The notes beneath the pieces are model-generated. The model was not told the DNA's origin. It did not search any database and saw nothing but the letters and a program-made list of their open reading frames with translations. DNA of 64,000 bases from Alteromonas sp. MMG017 (GTDB lineage: Bacteria > Pseudomonadota > Gammaproteobacteria > Enterobacterales > Alteromonadaceae), in assembly GCF_018100795.1 (NCBI RefSeq), contig NZ_JAGJDY010000003.1, positions 186,001-250,000 on the forward strand. Reading direction: 5' to 3'. Of the stretch, positions 47,506-55,551 are shown one piece after another; within the stretch, counting starts at the first letter, position 1, and every line of letters starts with the position of its first letter. Made by a program: the position numbers and the translations under genes.

Positions 47506-47536
47506 CTGACTTCCTGCTAAGGCAGCAGGAAGTCAG
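47506..47536 (-). terminator. hairpin after sspB
   Basis: A perfect 13-bp inverted repeat CTGACTTCCTGCT / AGCAGGAAGTCAG with a five-base loop, five bases past the sspB stop. On the minus strand it is followed by CTTATTCTTT, a moderate T-tract. Confidence 0.8.
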
Positions 47537-47541
47537 AATGC

Positions 47542-47997
47542 TTATTTAATAACTTTTAAGGTAGGCTTTCCCTTTTTAGGGGGAACGGGTGCATCTGTAT
47601 TATCAGACGCGTCGACGTCCTCAATAGATGCAGGCCCAGTGGCTTGAGGTTCAGATGGCTTACTTGTTTTGGCCATCTCCTCTTCGGTAGCAAATACAGT
47701 ACCGGCGCCATTTTCACGTGCATAAATCGCCATAATGGCTTCGCTAGGCATGCTTAATCTTCTTGGTTGGCCACCAAAACGAGCTTGAAAAGAAAGCCCG
47801 GTTAGGTCCAATGAGAAGTTCACACATGCACTAGGCGACACGTTTAAAACGATTTGCCCGTCCTTAACAAACTCTAAAGGCACTTCCACCATTTCATTAG
47901 TTGCATCAACAACAATGTATGGGGTGAGATCGTTGTCCACTATCCATTCGTAAAAGGCCCTTAATAGGTAGGGCTGATTAGACGTCATAGATGTCAT
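47542..47997 (-). CDS. sspB: ClpXP adaptor / stringent starvation protein B
   Basis: 151 residues. The SspB fold start SNQPYLLRAFYEWIVDNDLTPYIVVDA is conserved, as are VLNVSPSACVNFSLD and FQARFGGQPRRLSMP. An acidic linker (about 110-140) and a basic C-terminal ClpX-binding tail (GKPTLKVIK) complete it. SspB delivers ssrA-tagged proteins to ClpXP. It overlaps sspA by four bases. Confidence 0.96.
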   Translation of the reverse strand: MTSMTSNQPYLLRAFYEWIVDNDLTPYIVVDATNEMVEVPLEFVKDGQIVLNVSPSACVNFSLDLTGLSFQARFGGQPRRLSMPSEAIMAIYARENGAGTVFATEEEMAKTSKPSEPQATGPASIEDVDASDNTDAPVPPKKGKPTLKVIK

Positions 47998-48626
47998 AGT
48001 GGGTTGTGGATCTCGCGCTCTTGATCGGTAAGCGATGCTTTAAATGAACTGCGAGAGAAAATACGGTTCATGTATGCATTAATTTCTTTGCTACCTGCGC
48101 CATTTAGCTCAATACCTAATGCAGGTAAGCGCCATAATAACGGAGCAAGATAACAATCAACTAAGCTGAATTCTTCGCTCATGAAGTAAGGCAATTCACC
48201 AAATACAGGTGCTAGTGCAAGTAGCGCTTCACGTAAATCGTTACGCGCAGCTTCAACGTTACCTTCACCACGGAAGATACGAGCTGCTAACGAATACCAG
48301 TCTTGCTCGATGCGGTGCATCATAAGACGGCTTTGGCCACGAGATACCGGATAAACAGGCATAAGTGGTGGATGCGGGAAACGCTCATCAAGGTATTCCA
48401 TGATGATATGCGATTTATAAAGCACCAGTTCACGATCAACAAGAGTTGGAACGGTTCCGTAAGGGTTTAACTCCAACAGATCTTCTGACAGATTACTAGG
48501 ATCTGTGTAGCTTATTTCAACACCCACACCTTTTTCTGCCAACACAATACGCACCTGATGGCTGTAAATATCAATTGTGTCAGAGAACAACGTCATAATA
48601 GAACGTTTATTCGCGGCTACGGCCAT
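47994..48626 (-). CDS. sspA: stringent starvation protein A (RNA polymerase-associated GST fold)
   Basis: 210 residues. N-terminal thioredoxin-like half (MTLFSDTIDIYSHQVRIVLAEKG, GTVPTLVDRELVLYKSHIIMEYLDERFPHPPL) and a helical C-terminal half. SspA binds RNA polymerase and supports stationary-phase and acid survival; it lacks GST activity. The ATG at 48626 is taken; an internal ATG at codon 11 also fits the family start. In an sspAB operon downstream of petABC. Confidence 0.95.
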   Translation of the reverse strand: MAVAANKRSIMTLFSDTIDIYSHQVRIVLAEKGVGVEISYTDPSNLSEDLLELNPYGTVPTLVDRELVLYKSHIIMEYLDERFPHPPLMPVYPVSRGQSRLMMHRIEQDWYSLAARIFRGEGNVEAARNDLREALLALAPVFGELPYFMSEEFSLVDCYLAPLLWRLPALGIELNGAGSKEINAYMNRIFSRSSFKASLTDQEREIHNPL

Positions 48627-48687
48627 TCAATTTCCTCCGTCGAGAAACTAGTTATGCCCGCTAAATCGGGCGAAATTCAAATACTAA

Positions 48688-48712
48688 AAAAGGGGGCGAG
48701 AAGCCCCCTTTT
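48688..48712 (-). terminator. intrinsic terminator after petC
   Basis: A 10-bp arm AAAAGGGGGC / GCCCCCTTTT with a five-base loop, followed on the minus strand by further T. It separates the bc1 genes from sspAB. Confidence 0.9.
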
Positions 48713-48736
48713 GCTATTATACATAATTCTGTGCGA

Positions 48737-49471
48737 TTAGTGCACTTCTCGCCAGTATTCTTTCTTCAGCAAGTAAACAAATACAAACAGTACGGCAATG
48801 AAGATTAGTACCCATTTACCAATACGGTGTGAATCTAGCTTAGCTGGCTCACCGGTGTACTCTAAGAAGTTAACAATGTCAGCAACCGCTTGGTCGTACT
48901 CATCTGGAGACATTGAACCTGTACCATCAGATTTGATGCCCACATATTGTTCAACCATTTCGCCGTCAACCATAACTTCTTCGTGCATTTCAGTTGGTGT
49001 ACCTTGCAAAGGTTGAAGCACATGCGGCATACCCACTTCTGGGAATACTTTATTGTTCACTCCAAATGGACGGCTCTCATCTACGTAGAAAGAACGTAGA
49101 TAAGTATAAATCCAATCTTCACCACGAACACGAGCTACTAGCGTTAAGTCTGGTGGCGCAGCACCAAACCAACCTGCCGCTGCATCTTCAGGCATTGCTC
49201 GAGTAATATAATCAGCAACCTTCTCGCCAGTGAACTGAAGGTTTTCAGTTCCTAGTTCGTCAGGAATACCTAAATCGGCAAACGTACGCTGATAGCGCTG
49301 ATACTTCATTGAGTGACAGCCTAAGCAGTAGTTCATGAACAACTGCGCACCACGTTGCAACGAGGCCTTGTCGGTTAGGTCGATAGGTGCCTTATCAAGA
49401 TGCACACTACCACCAGCGGCTAACGCTACACCCGGTAGAAAAAATGCTAAAAAGCACATCAATTTTTTCAT
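48737..49471 (-). CDS. petC: ubiquinol-cytochrome c reductase, cytochrome c1
   Basis: 244 residues: signal peptide (1-19), haem-attachment motif CLGCH (Cys49, Cys52, His53), a late Met ligand region, and a C-terminal membrane anchor (about 219-238) ending KKEYWREVH. It accepts electrons from the Rieske protein in the bc1 complex and passes them to soluble cytochrome c. It overlaps petB by one base. Confidence 0.95.
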   Translation of the reverse strand: MKKLMCFLAFFLPGVALAAGGSVHLDKAPIDLTDKASLQRGAQLFMNYCLGCHSMKYQRYQRTFADLGIPDELGTENLQFTGEKVADYITRAMPEDAAAGWFGAAPPDLTLVARVRGEDWIYTYLRSFYVDESRPFGVNNKVFPEVGMPHVLQPLQGTPTEMHEEVMVDGEMVEQYVGIKSDGTGSMSPDEYDQAVADIVNFLEYTGEPAKLDSHRIGKWVLIFIAVLFVFVYLLKKEYWREVH

Positions 49472-50733
49472 TAGGCAATCCTCTCTGGTACAGGCTTAGT
49501 TTTCTCGTTACGGCTGTATAGGAACAACAACACGAAGAAACCAAAGTACATAACAGTCGCGATTTGCGACGCAACAATCTTCCAGTTTTCTTGAGGTGTC
49601 GCACCTAAGTAACCTAAGAAAACGAACACAATTGCGAACACAATAAGGTTTACTGTGTGTAAACCACAACGATAGCGCCACGATTTAACACGACCGCGAT
49701 CTATCCATGGTAAAGCGAACAGGGCTGCGATAGCACCAAACATAGCAAGTACACCAATTAGCTTATCAGGTACGGCCTTAAGAATGGCGTAGAACGGCGT
49801 GAAGTACCAAACAGGGAAGATATGTTCAGGTGTTTTCAACGGGTTCGCAATTTCAAAGTTAGGATGCTCAAGGAACTTGCCGCCCATTTCAGGTGCGAAG
49901 AACAAGATATACGTGAACAAGGCTAAGAAAATACAGAATGCTACCAAGTCTTTCAGCACCATGTGCGGGAAGAATGGCAAGATGTCATCAGCGATATCAT
50001 ACTTGCTAGTGTAGTACTCATGAATTTGGAACTTAGTCTTTTCTGACTCAGGTAACGAGCCTTTCTTATGCTTAATGGCAATACCGTCTGGGTTGTTTGA
50101 ACCCACTTCGTGTAGCGCAATAATGTGTAGGAACACTAAAATAACAATAACCAATGGCAATGCAATAACGTGCAGTGCAAAGAATCGGTTTAGCGTAGCA
50201 CCCGAGATAACATAGTCACCTTGTAGCCAGATAACTAAGTCTGGACCTACAACTGGAATCGCACCAAATAGCGATACAATTACCTGTGCCCCCCAGTAAG
50301 ACATTTGTCCCCAAGGCAATACATAGCCCATGAAGGCTTCAGCCATTAGCGCAAGGTAGATAAACATACCAAACACCCAAAGCAATTCACGAGGCTTTTG
50401 GTAAGAACCGTAAATCATGCCGCGGAACATATGCAGATATACCACAATGAAAAACGCCGAAGCGCCAGTACTGTGCATATAGCGAATGATCCATCCGTAA
50501 TCGATTTCACGCATGATGTATTCAACAGACGCGAACGCACCTTCAGAAGTCGGTACGAAATTCATTGTTAACCAGATTCCAGTAATAATTTGGTTAACTA
50601 AAACGATGGTAGCCAAGAATCCAAACACGTACCAAAAGTTCATGTTTTTAGGGGCTGGGTATTGGATGGCGTGCATATTCGCCACACGCATAATTGGAAT
50701 ACGCGCTTCAATCCACTCTAAAAAAGCATTCAT
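49471..50733 (-). CDS. petB: ubiquinol-cytochrome c reductase, cytochrome b
   Basis: 420 residues from the ATG at 50731-50733 (MNAFLEWIEARIP); the open extension of 24 codons overlaps petA and is rejected. Eight membrane helices with two pairs of haem-binding histidines (GWIIRYMHSTGASAFFIVVYLH; FFALHVIALPLVIVILVFLHI), the quinol-site PEWY-type motif as PVWYFTPFYAIL, and GQMSYWGAQVI. Membrane core of the bc1 complex. Confidence 0.96.
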   Translation of the reverse strand: MNAFLEWIEARIPIMRVANMHAIQYPAPKNMNFWYVFGFLATIVLVNQIITGIWLTMNFVPTSEGAFASVEYIMREIDYGWIIRYMHSTGASAFFIVVYLHMFRGMIYGSYQKPRELLWVFGMFIYLALMAEAFMGYVLPWGQMSYWGAQVIVSLFGAIPVVGPDLVIWLQGDYVISGATLNRFFALHVIALPLVIVILVFLHIIALHEVGSNNPDGIAIKHKKGSLPESEKTKFQIHEYYTSKYDIADDILPFFPHMVLKDLVAFCIFLALFTYILFFAPEMGGKFLEHPNFEIANPLKTPEHIFPVWYFTPFYAILKAVPDKLIGVLAMFGAIAALFALPWIDRGRVKSWRYRCGLHTVNLIVFAIVFVFLGYLGATPQENWKIVASQIATVMYFGFFVLLFLYSRNEKTKPVPERIA

Positions 50734-50734
50734 A

Positions 50735-51367
50735 TTACACAGCCTCCGCTTCTGAGCCGAGGATGATATTTGTATCATCAACGAACTGATAAGGCGGTAC
50801 AACAAGGTTCAATGGCGCAGGTACGTTTTGGAATACACGACCAGCCATATCAAACTTAGAACCGTGACATGGGCAGAAGAAACCATCTGGAACCCCTTCA
50901 ACCACTTCTTCGAAAGCACCATCTTTAAGGTGCTGCGGTGAGCAACCTAGATGCGTACAAATACCGACTAAGATAAGGTACTCTTCTTTCATAGAACGGA
51001 AACGGTTCTGGGCAAACGTAGGTTGTTGCTCTGCTTCAGAGTTAGGATCTTTCAGTTTATCTTCGTGAGTGCTCAATTCTTCCAGAATTTCAGGGGTACG
51101 ACGAACAATCCATACAGGCTTGCTTCGCCACATCACACGCACTAGCTGTCCAGGTTCAATCCCGCTGATATCTACTTCAACGTCAGCACCGGCCGCTTTC
51201 GCTTTGGCACTTGGATTCCAGGACGCAATAAAAGGCACTGCCGCTCCAACAACACCTACACCACCAACTACCGACGTGGCAACGGTCAAGAACCGACGAC
51301 GGGTGTTGTTTTCTGGCTGGTTGTCATTGTGTGCAGACTCTGTTGCATCTACAGATACATTGCTCAT
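50735..51367 (-). CDS. petA: ubiquinol-cytochrome c reductase, Rieske iron-sulfur protein
   Basis: 210 residues from the ATG at 51367 (MSNVSVDATE); an alternative GTG two codons earlier has the same GGAGA region upstream. A twin-arginine-type anchor (TRRRFLTVATSVVGGVGVVG, about 24-43) precedes the Rieske domain. The cluster ligands are in CTHLGCSPQHL and CPCHGSKFD. It starts the petABC unit. Confidence 0.95.
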   Translation of the reverse strand: MSNVSVDATESAHNDNQPENNTRRRFLTVATSVVGGVGVVGAAVPFIASWNPSAKAKAAGADVEVDISGIEPGQLVRVMWRSKPVWIVRRTPEILEELSTHEDKLKDPNSEAEQQPTFAQNRFRSMKEEYLILVGICTHLGCSPQHLKDGAFEEVVEGVPDGFFCPCHGSKFDMAGRVFQNVPAPLNLVVPPYQFVDDTNIILGSEAEAV

Positions 51368-51845
51368 CCACATTTCTCCAGGTTCGGATAATTATGATGT
51401 ATAACCCTAACTTTTACTGGTTTTATCACGTTAGGATCGCCCATCATATGGCTTGTCATGAAGTTAACTCGAAGGCACTTATGTGCTCTTTCGAGAATTC
51501 ACTAAAGTTTCGTCAAATTTCGACCGCAAATGATAAAAGAAAAGCCCTTATAAACACAAGGTTTTACTGGTATTTAAGCAATAAATTAATCTGGGGTCAT
51601 TGTTAAGAATTAGTGAGTGATTGGAATAAAATCAAGAATTTGACCGAAATTCGGCCAAATCAGCGCTTTTATTAAAACATTGTTAGCTTTATGAGCAATT
51701 TGAACTTAAAAGTTTATAAGGCCGGATGCGTAAGTAATTTTGCATCATGAAGGGATATGATTATTAGCAGCTTAAGAAAATAGGTATTTTTAGCCAGAAA
51801 ATAAAAAACCCGGCATAAGCCGGGTTTTTTGCATAAAACGTAAAA
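51368..51845. other. long region between rpsI and petA
   Basis: About 480 AT-rich bases with no supported gene; it acts as the upstream region of petABC. It holds an imperfect hairpin (CTCGAA and GCAC arms, 51468-51495) and a near-perfect dyad with arms TTTGACCGAA and TTCGGCCAAA (51639-51659), an operator candidate. The rpsI terminator lies at its right end. Small ORFs here have no protein-like features. Confidence 0.55.
51803..51830 (-). terminator. intrinsic terminator after rpsI
   Basis: Stem CCCGGC / GCCGGG with an ATAA loop, extended by A and T tracts of six. Good on both strands, placed 15 bases past the rpsI stop. Confidence 0.92.
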
Positions 51846-52238
51846 TTAACGTTTTGAGAACTGTGGACGCTTACGCGCTTTGTGTAGACCCACTTTCTTA
51901 CGTTCAACTTGACGAGCGTCACGAGTAACGAAGCCAGCTTTACGTAGAGCAGGACGTAACGTCTCATCGTACTCCATAAGAGCGCGAGTGATGCCGTGAC
52001 GAATTGCGCCAGCTTGACCGTTAGAACCACCACCTTTAACAGTGACGTATAGGTCAAACTTTTCCAACATTTCAACAAGTTCTAGAGGTTGACGAACAAC
52101 CATGCACTCAGTCTCGCGACCAAAGTACTCGTCTAGAGCACGTTTGTTTACTTGAATGTTACCTGAGCCTGGACGCAGGAACACACGAGCGGTAGAACTT
52201 TTGCGGCGGCCGGTGCCGTAGTATTGAGTATCTGCCAT
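51846..52238 (-). CDS. rpsI: 30S ribosomal protein S9
   Basis: 130 residues, ending in the universal [11 protein letters not shown] tail that reaches the P-site tRNA. Family blocks are [18 protein letters not shown] and [20 protein letters not shown]. Co-transcribed with rplM, 12 bases upstream. Confidence 0.98.
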   Translation of the reverse strand: MADTQYYGTGRRKSSTARVFLRPGSGNIQVNKRALDEYFGRETECMVVRQPLELVEMLEKFDLYVTVKGGGSNGQAGAIRHGITRALMEYDETLRPALRKAGFVTRDARQVERKKVGLHKARKRPQFSKR

Positions 52239-52250
52239 TTCGATTGCCCC

Positions 52251-52679
52251 TTAGATGTCCAAAACTTGTGGTTGCTGTGCTGCGTGCTTATGTTCTGCAC
52301 CAGCGTAAACTTTCATTTTACGGAACATTGCACGGCCTAGAGGACCTTTTGGCAGCATTCCTTTCACTGCTTTCTCAATAACCATTTCTGGTTTGAAAGC
52401 TAGCAGCTTTTCAAAGTTAGTTTCTTTCAGACCACCTGGATAGCCACTGTGTGCATAATAGATTTTGTTCAATGCTTTACGGCCAGTAACCGTAATTTTA
52501 TCAGCATTGATAACTACAATGTAATCACCAGTGTCCACATGAGGAGTGTACTCTGGCTTATGCTTACCACGAAGGCGCAATGCGATTTCTGAAGCCAAAC
52601 GGCCTAGAGTTTTGTCTGTGGCGTCAACCACGTACCAGTCACGTTGTACCGTTTCTGGCTTTGCAACAAAAGTTTTCAT
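52251..52679 (-). CDS. rplM: 50S ribosomal protein L13
   Basis: 142 residues (E. coli 142). Blocks: [49 protein letters not shown] and [20 protein letters not shown]. First gene of rplM-rpsI, with a leader of about 130 bases that contains a stable hairpin. Confidence 0.98.
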   Translation of the reverse strand: MKTFVAKPETVQRDWYVVDATDKTLGRLASEIALRLRGKHKPEYTPHVDTGDYIVVINADKITVTGRKALNKIYYAHSGYPGGLKETNFEKLLAFKPEMVIEKAVKGMLPKGPLGRAMFRKMKVYAGAEHKHAAQQPQVLDI

Positions 52680-52821
52680 TTAAATATCACCCGAATAATA
52701 TCGTCGTTACTGATTTCTGAACACCAGAAATCACCATAAAATCAACACAAAGACCCCTTCGAGCCGGTCGATTCTTCCACCTTCCCAAAGGTGGGCGTAA
52801 CTGGGCAGGGCGCGAATTATA
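52680..52821 (-). promoter_or_regulatory. rplM-rpsI promoter and structured leader
   Basis: On the minus strand a perfect TATAAT (52816-52821) lies about 137 bases before rplM. The leader contains a 7-bp hairpin, CCACCTT / AAGGTGG with a four-base loop (52777-52794), close to the predicted 5' end. Autogenous control by L13 or another ribosomal protein is possible but not shown. Confidence 0.6.
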
Positions 52822-52965
52822 CAGGTTTTGACGAAAATGCGAACCCCTAATTTGCAATTAAGGGTTCTTTTTCTGCACAAAGTTTCTACAGAAACCGTGA
52901 CAAGCCTAATTAATTCCGTTAATTTCAAGTAGAAGATTTTTTTGAAGAGAATGAATAGGGAAATA

Positions 52966-53856
52966 ATGCGTTTATCGGCCTTGGTTTTAGTTGTGCTTCA
53001 ATTTATGGCAAGTACACATGTTAAAGCCGAATCTAATGATGTTACGCTCACTCAAGCATTCGCCGATGACAATTATGGTTTGTATCAGCGAAAAGTTCTT
53101 GAAGCTGTATTTTCGGCAACTCCCGAATATGGTGAAGCACAGATTTCCCTACACCCTCACCCAATGTCACAAAGTCGGCAAGTAGTATCCCTGTTAAAAG
53201 GTGATGCCCATATAATGTGGAGTGTGACTAATGCTGAGCGTGAGAAATTACTAACCCCAATCAAATTTCCCCTCCTAAAAGGATTGGCTGGGTATCGCGT
53301 ACTCGTGATTGCAAAAGATGCCCAACACAACTTTCCACATGCATTAAGTACCGATGAGCTTAAGACCCGCACCTTGGTGCAGGGAAACGACTGGCCCGAC
53401 TTACACGTTCTTAAATCTAATGGGTTTAATGCGGCGGGCGAAGAATGGAGTTTATGGTTTACGTCAATGTACACCATGGTGGAAAAAGGCATTGTGGATG
53501 GCTTTCCTCGAAATGTTATTGAGGTAAAAACAGACTTAATACGTCATGCCGATAAGCCCGTTACTATCGATAAAAATCATCTTCTTATTTACCCCAATTA
53601 CGAATACTTCTTCGTGCATCCTGATAACAGTGCTTTAGCAAAAAGAATTCGTATTGGCCTGTCACGACTTATTGAAAACGGCACACTTGAAACTCTATTT
53701 AATAAATTCGAATCTCATAAATTCGCCCTGTCATTGGCGGACGATCCTCGTCGCGCTAGGCATTTACTGCAAAACCATTCTTTACCTTATGTGCTTGATT
53801 ACGCCCGCTGGGATTTAGAGAAAGAAAAAGCCATCAAGGCGCTTTTAGCCGAATAA
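52966..53856 (+). CDS. exported solute-binding-like protein (SBP_bac_3-type fold)
   Basis: 296 residues from the ATG at 52966, behind AGGGA; two earlier in-frame starts lack a ribosome-binding site. Signal peptide 1-21 (LSALVLVVLQFMASTHVKA). The rest looks like an amino-acid-type periplasmic-binding fold with VVSLLKGDAHIMWSVTNAER, FPLLKGLAGYRVLVIAK, VEKGIVDGFPRN and SRLIENGTLETLFNKF. No transporter genes are near. Function unknown; it may feed a sensor or be a stand-alone binding protein. It is divergent from rplM and followed by another exported protein. Confidence 0.8.
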   Translation: MRLSALVLVVLQFMASTHVKAESNDVTLTQAFADDNYGLYQRKVLEAVFSATPEYGEAQISLHPHPMSQSRQVVSLLKGDAHIMWSVTNAEREKLLTPIKFPLLKGLAGYRVLVIAKDAQHNFPHALSTDELKTRTLVQGNDWPDLHVLKSNGFNAAGEEWSLWFTSMYTMVEKGIVDGFPRNVIEVKTDLIRHADKPVTIDKNHLLIYPNYEYFFVHPDNSALAKRIRIGLSRLIENGTLETLFNKFESHKFALSLADDPRRARHLLQNHSLPYVLDYARWDLEKEKAIKALLAE

Positions 53857-53950
53857 TTACCTGGTGTGGCCATTTTTCTTGTTTTATACCCCGTATTACT
53901 GGTAAAACACCCGCCTAAAAATCTACTTATCATCAATTAGGAACCCCACA

Positions 53951-54595
53951 ATGCGCAGTACACGTGGACTTATCTCGGTTTGTATCTTTCTTATGGTTTA
54001 TGCAAATCTTACCTTCGCAGACAACAACAGCACATTGCTTGATATTCAGCAGCAGTGGGCGTCAATCAATTATGAAGCTGATAGCAGCGAAAAAGAAAAA
54101 GCCTTTTTAGCGCTTATTGCTGATGCAGAAGCCTTTGTTGCATCATCTAATAACAGCGCCGAAGCGCTGACGTGGTTAGCCATCACTCAATCTAGTGCCG
54201 CAAAAGCAAAAGGTGGTTTGGGCGCATTAGACTTTGCCAAAGCGGCAAGAGCAAACCTAGAAAAAGCCATAGAGGCAGATGAGCAAGTATTAGAAGGGAC
54301 TGCATTAACCGTATTAGCGGCGTTGTATCACAATGTACCTGGCTGGCCGGTTGCTTTTGGCAGTGACAAAAAAGCAGCGCGCTTGTTTGAAAAGGCGCTA
54401 GCGCTTTACCCAAACAGTATGGATACCCACTACTTTTATGCAGAATACTTGTTTGATGATGGCGAATATGAAGAGGCTGCTCGGCATTTAATATTAGCCA
54501 AAAGCGCGCCTGAAAAACAAAACCGCCCTATTGCGGATAAAGGGCGCAGAGCAGAAATAGAAAGTTTAGAAGCCAAAGTAGCGAGTAAGCTATAA
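53951..54595 (+). CDS. exported TPR-like protein
   Basis: 214 residues with a signal peptide (1-23, ending NLTFA) and helical repeats that read as TPR-like: AEALTWLAITQSSAAKAKGG, ARANLEKAIEADEQVLEG, AARLFEKALALYPNSMDTHYFYAEYLFDDGEYEEAARHL. The DTHYFYAEYLFDDGEYEEA unit is a good TPR. Periplasmic protein-interaction role inferred. It lies 94 bases after the solute-binding-like gene and is convergent with mazG. Confidence 0.8.
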   Translation: MRSTRGLISVCIFLMVYANLTFADNNSTLLDIQQQWASINYEADSSEKEKAFLALIADAEAFVASSNNSAEALTWLAITQSSAAKAKGGLGALDFAKAARANLEKAIEADEQVLEGTALTVLAALYHNVPGWPVAFGSDKKAARLFEKALALYPNSMDTHYFYAEYLFDDGEYEEAARHLILAKSAPEKQNRPIADKGRRAEIESLEAKVASKL

Positions 54596-54627
54596 CAGCT
54601 AAGCTTTTTAATAGCACCTATAAAGCG

Positions 54628-55551
54628 TTATGACTTAGCAGTGGTGATTTTCGCTTGCTGCCATAGCGCTTCCATTTCATCAAGCGTCATGTATGCCAAG
54701 GGTGACGCTTCACTCTCAGGCTCGCGGTTTTTTATCGCTAAGTCGTCAGAAGCTAATTCATGAGCTAAAGACTCTACCACTTTAAAGCGCTTAGCGAACT
54801 TATTACTGGCATTACGCAGCGCCGTATCGGCATCTACTTTACAATGTCTTGCCAGATTTACCATAGCAAACAATGTATCGCCTATTTCTTCCTCTAAGGC
54901 TTGCTGATTCAGAGTGTCGGCATCAAGCTCTTGTTGAATCTCTTCAACTTCTTCTCGCACTTTATCCAAAACAGGCGCCACTTCTGGCCAATCAAAACCT
55001 ACCTTTGCACAGGCTTTTTGAAGTTTTTGGGCATACATTAATGCCGGCATTCCCACCGGTACATCATCAAGAAGACTGGGCAAAGCCGGTTCACCGCCCT
55101 TAGTGTTCGAAGTGGCATTCAGGTTTTGCTTTAAGGCCTGTTGTTTGAGGGCTTTTTCTTGGGCTTTTATACTTTCCCACTGTGCAGTTAAACCTTCCTC
55201 GCTACTTGGCTGAGAAGAAGGGTCACCAAATACATGAGGATGACGGCGAGTCATTTTGTCACTAATGCTTTTTGCCACATCATTAAATGTAAAACTGCCC
55301 TCTTCCTCTGCAATGCGGGAATAGAACACCACTTGAAACAGCAAATCGCCCAGTTCGTCACGAATATCCGAAGGCTCACCTTTCGCGATAGCATCAGCCA
55401 CTTCGTAGGCTTCTTCAATAGTATAACGGGTTAGGCTTTCCATGGTTTGCTGAACATCCCAAGGGCAACCAGACTTTGGATCTCGAAGCTTTGCCATTAT
55501 TTCTTGAAGTCGTTTTACCTCAGGCAACTCAGAATTGTTTGCGTTTTGCAT
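54628..55551 (-). CDS. mazG: nucleoside triphosphate pyrophosphohydrolase MazG
   Basis: 307 residues, longer than E. coli MazG (263) because of a linker around residues 128-160 and an extended tail. Two MazG domains: residues about 10-120 with CPWDVQQTMESLTRYTIEEAYEVADAI and the EExxE metal motif (RDELGDLLFQVVFYSRIAEEEG), and about 175-265 with EEVEEIQQELD and EEIGDTLFAMVNLARH. It hydrolyses NTPs and is linked to (p)ppGpp levels. It overlaps relA by 23 bases. Confidence 0.94.
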   Translation of the reverse strand: MQNANNSELPEVKRLQEIMAKLRDPKSGCPWDVQQTMESLTRYTIEEAYEVADAIAKGEPSDIRDELGDLLFQVVFYSRIAEEEGSFTFNDVAKSISDKMTRRHPHVFGDPSSQPSSEEGLTAQWESIKAQEKALKQQALKQNLNATSNTKGGEPALPSLLDDVPVGMPALMYAQKLQKACAKVGFDWPEVAPVLDKVREEVEEIQQELDADTLNQQALEEEIGDTLFAMVNLARHCKVDADTALRNASNKFAKRFKVVESLAHELASDDLAIKNREPESEASPLAYMTLDEMEALWQQAKITTAKS

